A DNA stretch of 64,000 bases from Chryseobacterium sp. c4a (GTDB lineage Bacteria > Bacteroidota > Bacteroidia > Flavobacteriales > Weeksellaceae). Of this stretch, positions 25,642 through 34,371 are shown in pieces. The stretch lies in contig NZ_WXVU01000006.1 of NCBI RefSeq assembly GCF_009900745.1, forward strand, positions 181,708 through 245,707, written 5' to 3'. Under the pieces are notes generated by a model. The model saw only the letters and a program-made list of their open reading frames with translations. It did not search any database and was not told the origin of the DNA. Both the position numbers and the translations under genes were made by a program. Within the stretch, counting starts at the first letter, position 1; each line of letters begins with the position of its first letter.

Positions 25642-25654
25642 AAAAAAGAAAAAC

Positions 25655-26563
25655 ATGTCAACATATCATTTAGATTACCTGGATCAGTTGGAAGCTGAAT
25701 CTATTTATATTTTAAGGGAAGTAGCAGGACAGTTTGAACGTCCGGCACTTTTATTCAGCGGTGGAAAAGATAGTATTGTACTGGCGCATTTAGCATCCAA
25801 AGCATTTCGCTACGGAAAAATACCTTTCAAGTTTGTTCATGTAGATACAGGACACAACTTCCCTGAGGTACTGAACTTTAGAGATCAGCTTGTGAATGAA
25901 TTAGGAGTTGATTTGGTCGTTCGTAAAGTAGAAGAAACCATCAAACAGAAAGGTTTAACAGAGCCTAAAGGAAAATTCCCAAGCAGAAACTGGCTGCAGA
26001 CCTTTACTTTACTGGATACTATTGAGGAATTTGAATTTGATGCCTGTATCGGAGGCGCTCGCAGAGACGAAGAAAAAGCCCGCGCCAAAGAAAGAATCTT
26101 CTCTGTTCGTGATGAATTCGGACAGTGGGATCCAAAACTTCAACGCCCGGAATTATGGAGCATCTTCAACGGAAAAATCCATAAAGGAGAAAATGTAAGG
26201 GTATTCCCGATCAGCAACTGGACAGAACTTGATATCTGGAACTATATCCGAAGAGAAAAAATTGAACTTCCTTCCATTTACTTTTCGCATGACAGGGAAG
26301 TGGTAGACCTCAACGGGCAGTGGATCGCCAATTCTCATCACGCCTCTCTTGAAACCAGTGATATAATCACTACAAAAAAGATAAGATACCGCACCGTAGG
26401 AGATATGACTTGTACCGCAGCCGTAGAATCTAAAGCAACAACCATTGATGCTGTGATTGAAGAAATTGTAGCCACAAGAATCTCTGAACGCGGTGAAACC
26501 AGAATTGATGACCGCGTGACAGAAGCAGCAATGGAAGATCGTAAAAAAGGAGGCTATTTTTAG
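25655..26563 (+). CDS. cysD: sulfate adenylyltransferase subunit 2
   Basis: Catalytic subunit of ATP sulfurylase, which makes APS from sulfate and ATP. It has the PP-loop motif LLFSGGKDSIVLAHLA, then FKFVHVDTGHNFPE, and the family block CIGGARRDEEKARAKER. The ATG at 25655 gives 302 residues, the usual CysD length; an upstream in-frame ATG at 25535 would overlap cysH deeply. CysN, encoded after a 105-bp repeat-bearing gap, is its GTPase partner. The call is firm. Confidence 0.95.
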   Translation: MSTYHLDYLDQLEAESIYILREVAGQFERPALLFSGGKDSIVLAHLASKAFRYGKIPFKFVHVDTGHNFPEVLNFRDQLVNELGVDLVVRKVEETIKQKGLTEPKGKFPSRNWLQTFTLLDTIEEFEFDACIGGARRDEEKARAKERIFSVRDEFGQWDPKLQRPELWSIFNGKIHKGENVRVFPISNWTELDIWNYIRREKIELPSIYFSHDREVVDLNGQWIANSHHASLETSDIITTKKIRYRTVGDMTCTAAVESKATTIDAVIEEIVATRISERGETRIDDRVTEAAMEDRKKGGYF

Positions 26564-26566
26564 ATA

Positions 26567-26660
26567 AGTAATTAGCAATGAGTAATAAGTAATTAGATTA
26601 ACAACTTTTTACTTATGGTATTCTCCATTACTCATTACCTATTATTCATTACTCATAAAC
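26567..26660. repeat. TAATGAGTAAT-type imperfect inverted repeat between cysD and cysN
   Basis: The gap carries repeated AATGAGTAATAAGTAAT-like units (about 26570-26598) and their reverse complements ATTACTCATTACC and ATTCATTACTCAT (about 26629-26656). Together they can form a long imperfect hairpin. It resembles a dispersed intergenic repeat of the genus rather than a terminator, since there is no T-tract. Confidence 0.6.
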
Positions 26661-26668
26661 AAAAACAG

Positions 26669-27907
26669 ATGGATATATTAAGATTTATAACAGCAGGAAG
26701 CGTAGATGATGGTAAAAGTACCCTGATCGGAAGGCTGCTATACGATAGTAAAAGTATTTTACAGGATCAGTTAGAAGTACTGGAAAAACATTCTAAAAAT
26801 AAAAATGATGACGGGGTAGACCTTGCTCTTCTTACGGACGGTTTACGTGCTGAAAGGGAGCAGGGGATCACCATCGATGTTGCATACAGGTATTTTTCAA
26901 CCTCAAAAAGAAAATTTATCATTGCCGATGCGCCCGGTCACGTACAATATACAAGAAACATGATTACCGGAGCTTCCAACTCCGATTTGATGGTAATTCT
27001 GATTGATGCCCGTCAGGGAGTAATCGAGCAAACAAGAAGACATTCTATCATTGCTTCATTATTAAAACTGAAAAAAGTCGCTGTAGCCATTAATAAAATG
27101 GACATGGTGGATTATTCACAGGAAGTATTTGAAACCATTAAAACAGATTATGCTAAAATTGCGGAAAGTCTTGGATTAAATGAGGTAAGCTATTTCCCGA
27201 TTTCAGCATTGAAAGGAGACAATATTGTTTCAGCATCAGCTCATACTGATTGGTATCAGGGAACTTCTCTTTTAGAATATCTGGAAAATGTAACGCTGAG
27301 TGAAGAATCAAATAGTGGAAGCCGTTTTCAGGTTCAATATGTCATTCGTCCTCAGACTGAAGAATTGCATGACTACAGAGGATATGCAGGACAGGTTTTA
27401 AGCGGTAAGTTTCAGAAAGGAGATCAAATCCAAATCCTTCCGGCAGGCATTACAACTGAAATTGCTAAAATCGAAGTCAACGGAATTGAAAAAGAAGAAG
27501 CTTTTGAAGGACAACCTGTTGTGATTCATATAACCGACGATGTAGATATCAGCAGAGGAGATATTTTTGCCACCCAAGAACAGCTGCCTGTCATAGAAAA
27601 AGACCTTGAAGTGCTGTTATGCTGGCTTGATCAAAAATCATTGCAGCCTGGTAATAAATACCTCTTACAGCAAAACAGCAGACTGATAAGAGCTGTAGTG
27701 AAAGAAATTGATTATAAGATTGATGTGAATACCCTTACCCAGGAAAAAGCAGAAGGGGATATCAAACTGAATGAAGTGGTAAAAGTAACTCTGCGAACGG
27801 CACAACCTTTGGTCTATGATAGTTTTATCAATAACAAAAGAACAGGTTCTGCAATTTTGGTAGATGAAACTTCTAATTCAACGGTTGCAGCCTGTATAAT
27901 TCAGTAA
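26669..27907 (+). CDS. cysN: sulfate adenylyltransferase subunit 1 (GTPase)
   Basis: EF-Tu-like GTPase that drives ATP sulfurylase with CysD. The P-loop is GSVDDGKSTLIGRLLYDSK, the effector region AEREQGITIDVAYRYF, the G3 motif DAPGHVQYTRNM, and G4 INKMDMVDY. Beta-barrel domains follow. At 412 residues it ends after the translation-factor domains, so there is no fused APS kinase (CysC). This agrees with an APS-type CysH. ATG 26669 is chosen because the family begins MDILRFITAGSVDDGKST; the 26615 ATG lies inside the repeat. It is 5 bp ahead of cysE. Confidence 0.95.
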   Translation: MDILRFITAGSVDDGKSTLIGRLLYDSKSILQDQLEVLEKHSKNKNDDGVDLALLTDGLRAEREQGITIDVAYRYFSTSKRKFIIADAPGHVQYTRNMITGASNSDLMVILIDARQGVIEQTRRHSIIASLLKLKKVAVAINKMDMVDYSQEVFETIKTDYAKIAESLGLNEVSYFPISALKGDNIVSASAHTDWYQGTSLLEYLENVTLSEESNSGSRFQVQYVIRPQTEELHDYRGYAGQVLSGKFQKGDQIQILPAGITTEIAKIEVNGIEKEEAFEGQPVVIHITDDVDISRGDIFATQEQLPVIEKDLEVLLCWLDQKSLQPGNKYLLQQNSRLIRAVVKEIDYKIDVNTLTQEKAEGDIKLNEVVKVTLRTAQPLVYDSFINNKRTGSAILVDETSNSTVAACIIQ

Positions 27908-27912
27908 AGAAC

Positions 27913-28743
27913 ATGTCAGTTAACCATCATTTTATAGAAAGAATTCATCAGAACAAACAGAATAAAACCCATGGATTCTTTGACAGAGCCAGAGTAAAGG
28001 TTTTTGTAACAGAATTGTACAAAGTATTATTTCTTCCACAAGAAGTCAATACTCCTGATCAACTGAAGCAGGATTTTGCTAAACTGCACGATCATCTTTC
28101 AGTCCTGATTAATACAATCACAAGAGATAAAGACCTTACCGAAGTTCAGGTAAATGCTTTTTTTGAGGCCTTGCCACAAATTTATGGTCATCTCGTTCAG
28201 GATGCACAGTCTATCCTTGAATTTGACCCGGCAGCAGACTCTCTGGAAGAAATATACCTTGCGTATCCAGGATATTTTGCAACCTATGTATACAGGATCT
28301 CGCATCAGCTCTGGAATCAGGAAGTACCTGTTTTACCCCGTGTTATTTCAGAATATGCACACAGCAAAACAGGAATAGACATTCATCCGGGAGCAGTGAT
28401 TGGAGAATATTTCTTCATCGATCACGGAACCGGAATTGTCATCGGAGAAACTACCGTTATTGGCGATCATGTCAAAATATATCAGGGAGTAACCCTCGGT
28501 GCGTTGAATGTCTCTAAAGAAAAAGCCAACCAGAAAAGACATCCGAATATTGAAGACCATGTCATTATCTATTCAGGAGCCACTATTTTGGGTGGAAATA
28601 CAACCATAGGCAGGGAAAGCGTTATTGGAGGAAATGTCTGGATCACACAAGATGTACCGCCCAATTCACTGGTCTATAACAAAAGTGAAATAAGAATAAA
28701 GGATAATAACCCCTTACCGGAATCATTAACCTTTGTAATATAA
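27913..28743 (+). CDS. cysE: serine O-acetyltransferase
   Basis: Makes O-acetyl-L-serine from serine and acetyl-CoA, feeding cysteine synthase. The N-terminal helical region (about 1-150) is followed by a left-handed beta-helix of hexapeptide repeats: GIDIHPGAVIGEYFFIDHG, GIVIGETTVIGDHVKIYQG and ILGGNTTIGRESVIGGN. The catalytic Asp and His lie in IDIHPGA and FIDHGTG. At 276 residues it matches the longer EpsC/SrpH type. It is encoded between cysN and cysK, with a 27-bp gap to the latter. Confidence 0.92.
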   Translation: MSVNHHFIERIHQNKQNKTHGFFDRARVKVFVTELYKVLFLPQEVNTPDQLKQDFAKLHDHLSVLINTITRDKDLTEVQVNAFFEALPQIYGHLVQDAQSILEFDPAADSLEEIYLAYPGYFATYVYRISHQLWNQEVPVLPRVISEYAHSKTGIDIHPGAVIGEYFFIDHGTGIVIGETTVIGDHVKIYQGVTLGALNVSKEKANQKRHPNIEDHVIIYSGATILGGNTTIGRESVIGGNVWITQDVPPNSLVYNKSEIRIKDNNPLPESLTFVI

Positions 28744-28770
28744 AACAGAAAAACAAAAAATTGTATTGAT

Positions 28771-29682
28771 ATGAAATTTCAGAATGCCCTAGAAACCATT
28801 GGAAATACACCAGTCGTAAAGATCAATAACTTATTCAATTCAGATCATGAGATCTGGATCAAATTAGAAAAAAGCAACCCCGGAGGAAGCATTAAAGACA
28901 GAATTGCTCTGGCAATGATTGAAGATGCAGAAGCCAAAGGATTACTGAATAAAGACAGTGTTATCATAGAACCTACCAGTGGAAACACAGGAATCGGATT
29001 AGCATTGGTAGCCGCAGTAAAAGGATATAAGCTGATTCTGGTAATGCCAGACAGTATGAGTATAGAACGCCGTAAGATCATGGAAGCCTATGGTGCTGAA
29101 TTTGTGCTTACACCAAGAGAAAAAGGAATGAAAGGAGCCATCGAGAAAGCTAACGAATTAGCAGAAGAAACACCTAATTCATGGATCCCGAGACAATTTG
29201 ACAATCCTGCGAACGTAAAAGTACATGTTGAAACTACAGCTCAGGAAATTTTAAAAGATTTTCCAGAAGGATTAGATTATGTGATTACAGGAGTGGGAAC
29301 CGGCGGACACATTACTGGGATTGCCAAAGCACTAAAGCAACAGCTTCCCAACCTTAAAGTATTTGCAGTAGAACCTGAACTTTCTCCCGTATTAAGCGGT
29401 GGAAGTCCTGCACCGCATCCATTACAGGGTCTTGGAGCCGGATTTGTACCTTCCATTTTAGATATTACCCTTTTGGATGGAGTGATTACAGTAGGGAAGG
29501 ATGAAGCCTATGAATATGCTATTAATGCGGCTAAAAAAGAAGGTCTTTTTGTAGGAATTTCTACAGGAGCCGCTTTAGCCGCTATCGCAAAACAATTACC
29601 GGAAATACAATCCGGAGCTAAAATTCTTACCATCAATTATGATACCGGAGAAAGGTATCTGTCTATTGAAGGACTCTTCTAA
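28771..29682 (+). CDS. cysK: cysteine synthase (O-acetylserine sulfhydrylase)
   Basis: PLP enzyme combining O-acetylserine with sulfide to give cysteine. The PLP Lys is near residue 42 in [12 protein letters not shown]. The substrate loop is [11 protein letters not shown], and the phosphate-binding loop is [11 protein letters not shown]. Length (303) is typical. It follows cysE directly, so both enzymes of the final step are made together. CysK and CysM types cannot be separated with certainty by eye. Confidence 0.92.
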   Translation: MKFQNALETIGNTPVVKINNLFNSDHEIWIKLEKSNPGGSIKDRIALAMIEDAEAKGLLNKDSVIIEPTSGNTGIGLALVAAVKGYKLILVMPDSMSIERRKIMEAYGAEFVLTPREKGMKGAIEKANELAEETPNSWIPRQFDNPANVKVHVETTAQEILKDFPEGLDYVITGVGTGGHITGIAKALKQQLPNLKVFAVEPELSPVLSGGSPAPHPLQGLGAGFVPSILDITLLDGVITVGKDEAYEYAINAAKKEGLFVGISTGAALAAIAKQLPEIQSGAKILTINYDTGERYLSIEGLF

Positions 29683-29707
29683 AATCCTTTAACTAACACC
29701 GATTTCA

Positions 29708-30553
29708 ATGAACACAACAATAAAATCACCTAAGGTTTACCTTATCGGTGCAGGGCCTGGCAGCCCTGATTTGATCACAGTAAAAGCCGTAAAAGCTATT
29801 GCCAAAGCAGACGTTGTTCTTGCTGACCGTTTGGTAAGTCCTGAAATTTTAGAGACTTATGTTAATAAAGATACAGAGCTTATCTATGTAGGCAAAGAAT
29901 GCAGTAAAAATGCGTCTACCCCTCAATCACTTATCAATACCCTAATGGTAGACTATGCTTTACAGAACAAAACAGTCGTAAGACTTAAAGGTGGCGATGT
30001 GTCTATTTTTTCTAATATTCTGGATGAACTTCAGTCTTTGAAAGAAAATCATATTCCATTTGAGATTATCCCCGGAATTACAGCTGCTTTGGGAGCTGCG
30101 GCCTATGCTGGAATGCCTTTAACAGCCAGAGGATATTCCACCTCCGTTCGTTTTCTGACATATTATAAGTCTGAAATTCTGACAGATGAATACTGGAAGG
30201 ATCTTGCCAACACTCAGGATACGCTTGTATTCTATATGTCTAAAGGAAACCTGACCAATCTGGTAGAAAAGTTCATTGAACTAAATATTTCCAACGAGAA
30301 AAAAATCGCTGTGATTGAACAGGCCACAACCCCTTATCAAAAAGTGTATACCTCATCTTTTGAGGATTTCAGTAAAACACTTGGTGATAAAGCTTTTGCC
30401 TCGCCCTCATTAGTAGTGATAGGAAAAGTGGTGAACCTTCATGAAGAATTTTCCTGGTTGGAAAATGCAGAACAGGAAGGTCTTTATTTTAAATCAGTTG
30501 AAAACGGAAGCTTAGTACCAAAAACTCAAAATTTCTTCGAATATGCTGTCTGA
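29708..30553 (+). CDS. cobA: uroporphyrinogen-III C-methyltransferase
   Basis: SAM-dependent methyltransferase making precorrin-2, the siroheme precursor needed by sulfite reductase. Motifs include VYLIGAGPGSPDLITVKA at the start, VVLADRLVSPE, VVRLKGGDVSIF and the later GITAALGAAAYAG. Length (281) is usual for a stand-alone enzyme. The stop overlaps the cysJ start by 11 bp. The next siroheme steps would be carried out by the N-terminal part of the fusion protein at 37250. Its presence in the cys operon points to siroheme rather than cobalamin. Confidence 0.93.
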   Translation: MNTTIKSPKVYLIGAGPGSPDLITVKAVKAIAKADVVLADRLVSPEILETYVNKDTELIYVGKECSKNASTPQSLINTLMVDYALQNKTVVRLKGGDVSIFSNILDELQSLKENHIPFEIIPGITAALGAAAYAGMPLTARGYSTSVRFLTYYKSEILTDEYWKDLANTQDTLVFYMSKGNLTNLVEKFIELNISNEKKIAVIEQATTPYQKVYTSSFEDFSKTLGDKAFASPSLVVIGKVVNLHEEFSWLENAEQEGLYFKSVENGSLVPKTQNFFEYAV

Positions 30554-32252
30554 AACTAAATTAAATATTCTTAAACAGATCTCCAGTGACTTTTCCAGAG
30601 ATGAATCGATCTGGGCAAGCGGATACCTTGCAGGATTAGCAGGAACTCCTCTTACAGGGATACAGCCTCCTTTACAGGTGGCGCTGCCGGAACATAATAC
30701 AGTTAAGAAAATCACGCTGGCTTATGGTACAGAAACCGGAAACAGTAAAAAACTGGCAACAGCTCTTGCCGGAATCATCAAGAAAAAAGGAATTCAGGTT
30801 AAATTAGCCGATCTTTCTCAATATAAGCCTAAAGACTTAGCAAAAGAAGAGTTTTTCTTTGTGGTTATCAGTACACAAGGAGAAGGAGATCCACCAGTAT
30901 TGGCCAAGAAATTCTATGATTATATCTATGAAAATGAAATCAATCTCAGTACTTTAAAATTTGGGGTTCTGGCACTGGGAGACAGCAGCTATCCTCTATT
31001 CTGCAAAACAGGAGAGGATGTAGATTCCCGATTTGAAATTCTTGGAGCACAACGTATCATTACATTAAAAAAATGTGATATTGATTACGAACAGGATGCT
31101 CAAAACTGGATTGATCATGTTTTTGAAGCGGTAAACAATACTTCTGCCAGCAGTGTTAAAAATCCATCTGCTCAGAAAGCTTCAACAGGAAGAAAAAAAT
31201 ACCAGGGTACAGTATCTGCGATTATCAATCTGAACGATATTACTTCTGAAAAAGAAACCTATCATATTGAAATAGAAACGGAGGAGGCTTTAAGTTATCA
31301 GCCTGGTGCTGCGCTGGGAATTATTCCTTTCAATTCAAAATCTGTAGTGGGTGAAATTATTGCTATAACAGGCGTAGATCCAAAAAAACAGATTGAAACT
31401 GCAAAAATTACAGAAAGCGTAGAAGAACTTTTACTCAAACACCTTAATATCAGTTATTTATTAAAAACCGTAGTGGTTCAATATGCTAAGATTACAGGGC
31501 ATTCTATTCCGGAAGTTCGTTTAAGTCTTTTGGATTTATTAAGAATTTATCCTGTGAAAAACGCAGAGGAATTTGAAGAAGTCATTCAGATCCTTACTGC
31601 TCAGGCACCACGGCTGTACTCCATATCTTCTTCTCCTGAAGCGCATGGCGAAAATGAGATCCATATTACCGTTGCCAGATCGGAATTCTTTATTGACCAC
31701 CAGAAACACAACGGTCTGTGCAGCGGTTATCTCAGCCAGTTTAGCGAAGGCGGAGAAGTTGAATTTTATATTCAGGATGCAGGACATTTCAGGTTGCCGG
31801 AACCAGATAAAGATGTAATCATGATCGGGCCGGGAACAGGAATTGCCCCTTTCAGATCATTCCTTTGGGAACGTGATACTACTGGAGCAGAAGGGAAGAA
31901 CTGGCTGTTTTTTGGAGACAGGAACTTTGTTTCAGACTTTATTTATCAGGCGGAACTTCAGGATTTCCTTAAAACAGGAAGTTTAACCCACTTGGATCTT
32001 GCCTTTTCAAGAGATACTGCTGAGAAAGTATATGTTCAGCATAAACTGGAGCAAAAAGCACAGGAAGTCTTTTACTGGCTGGAAAACGGAGCCTCCGTCT
32101 ATGTCTGCGGAACCAAAGATCCTATGAGCCGTGATGTAGAAAATACCCTGCTCAATATTATTCAGCATCAGGGAAAACGCAGTCAGGAAGAAGCGGTTCA
32201 TTATCTGGAAGAAATGGAGCTCAATGGCCGATATGCTAAAGATGTTTATTAA
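30543..32252 (+). CDS. cysJ: sulfite reductase flavoprotein subunit
   Basis: Diflavin reductase passing electrons from NADPH to CysI. After a short extension, the flavodoxin domain (about 55-200) has LAYGTETGNSKKLA and STQGEGDPP. The FAD-binding and NADPH domains follow, with APRLYSISSSPE, GLCSGYLSQF, MIGPGTGIAPFRSF and YVCGTKDPMSRDV. The C-terminal YAKDVY ending is typical. At 569 residues the protein is complete. The start overlaps cobA by 11 bp, and cysI follows after 32 bp. Confidence 0.93.
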   Translation: MLSETKLNILKQISSDFSRDESIWASGYLAGLAGTPLTGIQPPLQVALPEHNTVKKITLAYGTETGNSKKLATALAGIIKKKGIQVKLADLSQYKPKDLAKEEFFFVVISTQGEGDPPVLAKKFYDYIYENEINLSTLKFGVLALGDSSYPLFCKTGEDVDSRFEILGAQRIITLKKCDIDYEQDAQNWIDHVFEAVNNTSASSVKNPSAQKASTGRKKYQGTVSAIINLNDITSEKETYHIEIETEEALSYQPGAALGIIPFNSKSVVGEIIAITGVDPKKQIETAKITESVEELLLKHLNISYLLKTVVVQYAKITGHSIPEVRLSLLDLLRIYPVKNAEEFEEVIQILTAQAPRLYSISSSPEAHGENEIHITVARSEFFIDHQKHNGLCSGYLSQFSEGGEVEFYIQDAGHFRLPEPDKDVIMIGPGTGIAPFRSFLWERDTTGAEGKNWLFFGDRNFVSDFIYQAELQDFLKTGSLTHLDLAFSRDTAEKVYVQHKLEQKAQEVFYWLENGASVYVCGTKDPMSRDVENTLLNIIQHQGKRSQEEAVHYLEEMELNGRYAKDVY

Positions 32253-32284
32253 AAAGTACCTGTACCCTTAAAAGAAAAACAATT

Positions 32285-33958
32285 ATGAACCATAAAGATA
32301 ATCTTTCCCCTGTAGAAAGAATTAAAACCCAAAGCAACGGACTCAGAGGAACCTTAAAGGAAAGCCTTGCCGATGATTTTACCGGAGCGATAAGAGAAGA
32401 TGATCAGACTTTAATCAAGTTTCACGGAATGTACCAGCAGGATGACAGAGACAGAAGGGAAGAACGTGTTTCCAAAAAACTGGAATGGCTGTATTCTTAT
32501 ATGATCAGATTAAGGCTTCCCGGCGGATTTTTAACTTCGGATCAATGGATAGGAGTGAATGATATTGCCAATGACCATTCTACGGGAACCATTAAAATTA
32601 CAACCCGTCAGACGCTTCAGCTGCACGGTATTTTAAAGTCCCATTTAAGACCAACCATTCAGAGCTTTAATATCAATCATCTTGATTCTATTGCAGCCTG
32701 TGGTGATGTCAACAGAAATGTGACATGTACAGCCAACCCATCAGAATCCCCATTGCATAAGCAGACTTATGAGTTAGCAGGTAAAATCAGTGAAATGTGT
32801 CTTCCGAAAACCAAGTCTTACTATGATATCTGGATTGATGATGAATTAATTGTAGATCGAAAAACGGAAGAAGATCCTTTATATCAGGACAGATACCTTC
32901 CAAGAAAACTGAAGATCGGAATTGCGGTTCCTCCTAACAATGATGTAGATGTCTTCATTAATGATATTGCCCTGATTGCTATTATTGAAAATAACGAGAT
33001 CGTAGGATATAATATCGCAGCAGGAGGTGGATTGGGAGCAACACATGGAAACGAAGCTACTTATGCTCGCCTTGCCTCTGTTCTTGGATTTGTAGATTCT
33101 GAGGAAAAAGCTTTAAAAGCCGTTTATGAAATCATTACCGTACAACGAGATTTCGGAAATCGAAGTGACAGAAAACTTTCAAGATTAAAATATACCATTG
33201 ATAAACTTGGAATCGATCAGTACAGAACTGAAGTAGAAAAAAGAACAGGCTTCAGTTTTGAACCTGCCAGAGAATTTAAGTTTGAACAGAGAAAAGACCG
33301 CTATGGCTGGACTCAAAATCATGAAGGGAAATGGTTTTACACCGTTTTCGTAGAACATGGAAGAGTTCTTGACATTGAAGGCTATCCTTTGAAATCCGGA
33401 CTATTAAAGATTGCTCAGACAGCACCCGTGAATTTCAGATTTACCTGTAATCAAAACCTGATTGTTGCCGATATCAAAGAAGAAGATAAAGCAACTATAG
33501 AAAATATTTTACAAGAATATGGAATTTTAGAGAGTACCGAAAAAGCAAGTGCCCTGCGTAAAAACTCTGTAGCGTGTGTAGCCTTGAATACCTGTTCATT
33601 GGCTTTAGCGGAAGCACAGCGTTATTTGCCGTCCCTGGTTACCAAAATAGAACCTATTCTTGAAAAATATGGCCTTTTAGAAGATGACATTACGATCAGA
33701 ATGACTGGATGTCCTAACGGATGCGGACGTTCTCCTAATGCCGAAATCGGATTTGTAGGAACAGCTTATGGGAAATACAATCTTCATATTGGAGGCGATC
33801 GATTGGGAATGCGTCTGAATACAAAATACAGAGAAAATATTGGTGAAGAAGAAATTCTGACCACGCTGGATGAACTTTTCGGAATCTATGTAAATGAAAA
33901 GCATACAGAAGAAACATTTGGTGACTTTTCATACCGTTACTTACAAACCTTAAACTGA
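32285..33958 (+). CDS. cysI: sulfite reductase hemoprotein subunit
   Basis: Siroheme/[4Fe-4S] subunit that reduces sulfite to sulfide. The two nitrite/sulfite reductase half-domains are visible. The anion-binding Arg/Lys region includes RLRLPGGFLTSDQW and KITTRQTLQLHG. The cluster ligands are in CVALNTC and TGCPNGCGR, spaced as in E. coli CysI. Length (557) is normal. It ends 4 bp before the 27-codon Cys-terminal ORF described next. With cysJ it completes the route to sulfide. Confidence 0.95.
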   Translation: MNHKDNLSPVERIKTQSNGLRGTLKESLADDFTGAIREDDQTLIKFHGMYQQDDRDRREERVSKKLEWLYSYMIRLRLPGGFLTSDQWIGVNDIANDHSTGTIKITTRQTLQLHGILKSHLRPTIQSFNINHLDSIAACGDVNRNVTCTANPSESPLHKQTYELAGKISEMCLPKTKSYYDIWIDDELIVDRKTEEDPLYQDRYLPRKLKIGIAVPPNNDVDVFINDIALIAIIENNEIVGYNIAAGGGLGATHGNEATYARLASVLGFVDSEEKALKAVYEIITVQRDFGNRSDRKLSRLKYTIDKLGIDQYRTEVEKRTGFSFEPAREFKFEQRKDRYGWTQNHEGKWFYTVFVEHGRVLDIEGYPLKSGLLKIAQTAPVNFRFTCNQNLIVADIKEEDKATIENILQEYGILESTEKASALRKNSVACVALNTCSLALAEAQRYLPSLVTKIEPILEKYGLLEDDITIRMTGCPNGCGRSPNAEIGFVGTAYGKYNLHIGGDRLGMRLNTKYRENIGEEEILTTLDELFGIYVNEKHTEETFGDFSYRYLQTLN

Positions 33959-33962
33959 AAAT

Positions 33963-34046
33963 ATGACAAGCCTTTTTTATGACCTGAAAAAACTAAAAAA
34001 ACATCAACCATTTCTTCTAAGTGAGCGAATGTGTATGTGTTGTTGA
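33963..34046 (+). CDS. 27-codon ORF ending Met-Cys-Met-Cys-Cys, candidate cysteine-sensing leader peptide
   Basis: ATG at 33963 opens a 27-codon frame whose product begins MTSLFYDLKKLKK and ends SERMCMCC before TGA at 34044-34046. Three of the last four codons are TGT (Cys). It starts 4 bp after the cysI stop and could be translated by coupling. The next gene, a TonB receptor, begins 325 bp later behind overlapping palindromes. Ribosome stalling at consecutive Cys codons would report Cys-tRNA supply, by analogy with amino-acid leader peptides. Cys-rich upstream ORFs controlling TonB receptor genes are also known in other bacteria. The ORF is seen; the function is inference. Confidence 0.5.
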   Translation: MTSLFYDLKKLKKHQPFLLSERMCMCC

Positions 34047-34120
34047 TTTTTAATAATAACAAACATACAAACTGTTTGAACCCTATTTGATACTACAAAA
34101 CATAAAAATTACAGTTTAAA

Positions 34121-34233
34121 TAAACCATTAAGAACAATTAAGATTTTTAGGAAAATTAAAATTAACCTAAGCACCACTTAAAGCAAATCTCCTTCTTAAT
34201 ACTCTTATCCTCTTATTATATCTTAATGGTTTA
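34121..34233. repeat. long-range 13-bp inverted repeat in the cysI-TonB receptor gap
   Basis: TAAACCATTAAGA (34121-34133) and TCTTAATGGTTTA (34221-34233) are perfect reverse complements, 87 nt apart. In RNA they would close a large loop between the short ORF and the receptor gene. No protein-coding gene lies inside. Confidence 0.5.
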
Positions 34234-34251
34234 AAAAACTCTCATAATACT

Positions 34252-34286
34252 CAAAGTGTACTTTGTACACACAAAGCTTTTATTTT
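34252..34286. promoter_or_regulatory. three overlapping palindromes upstream of the TonB receptor (attenuator or operator candidate)
   Basis: CAAAGTGTACTTTG (34252-34265), GTGTACTTTGTACAC (34256-34270) and CTTTGTACACACAAAG (34261-34276) share bases, so only one of the stems can form at a time. The last is followed by CTTTTATTTT, giving a weak terminator-like shape. The element may alternatively be an operator. The receptor start is 96 bp further on. Confidence 0.4.
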
Positions 34287-34371
34287 AAGCAACTTCAGTA
34301 TTATAACTTTTGTGTTTTAAAAATTAAAGTTTCAAACAGCTCCATTCTTACTCACCCAAAATAGAAGAACA

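Noticed and set aside
25535..25654. N-terminal extension of cysD overlapping cysH
   Set aside because: It would overlap cysH by over 100 bp in another frame, and CysD of 302 residues is complete from ATG 25655.
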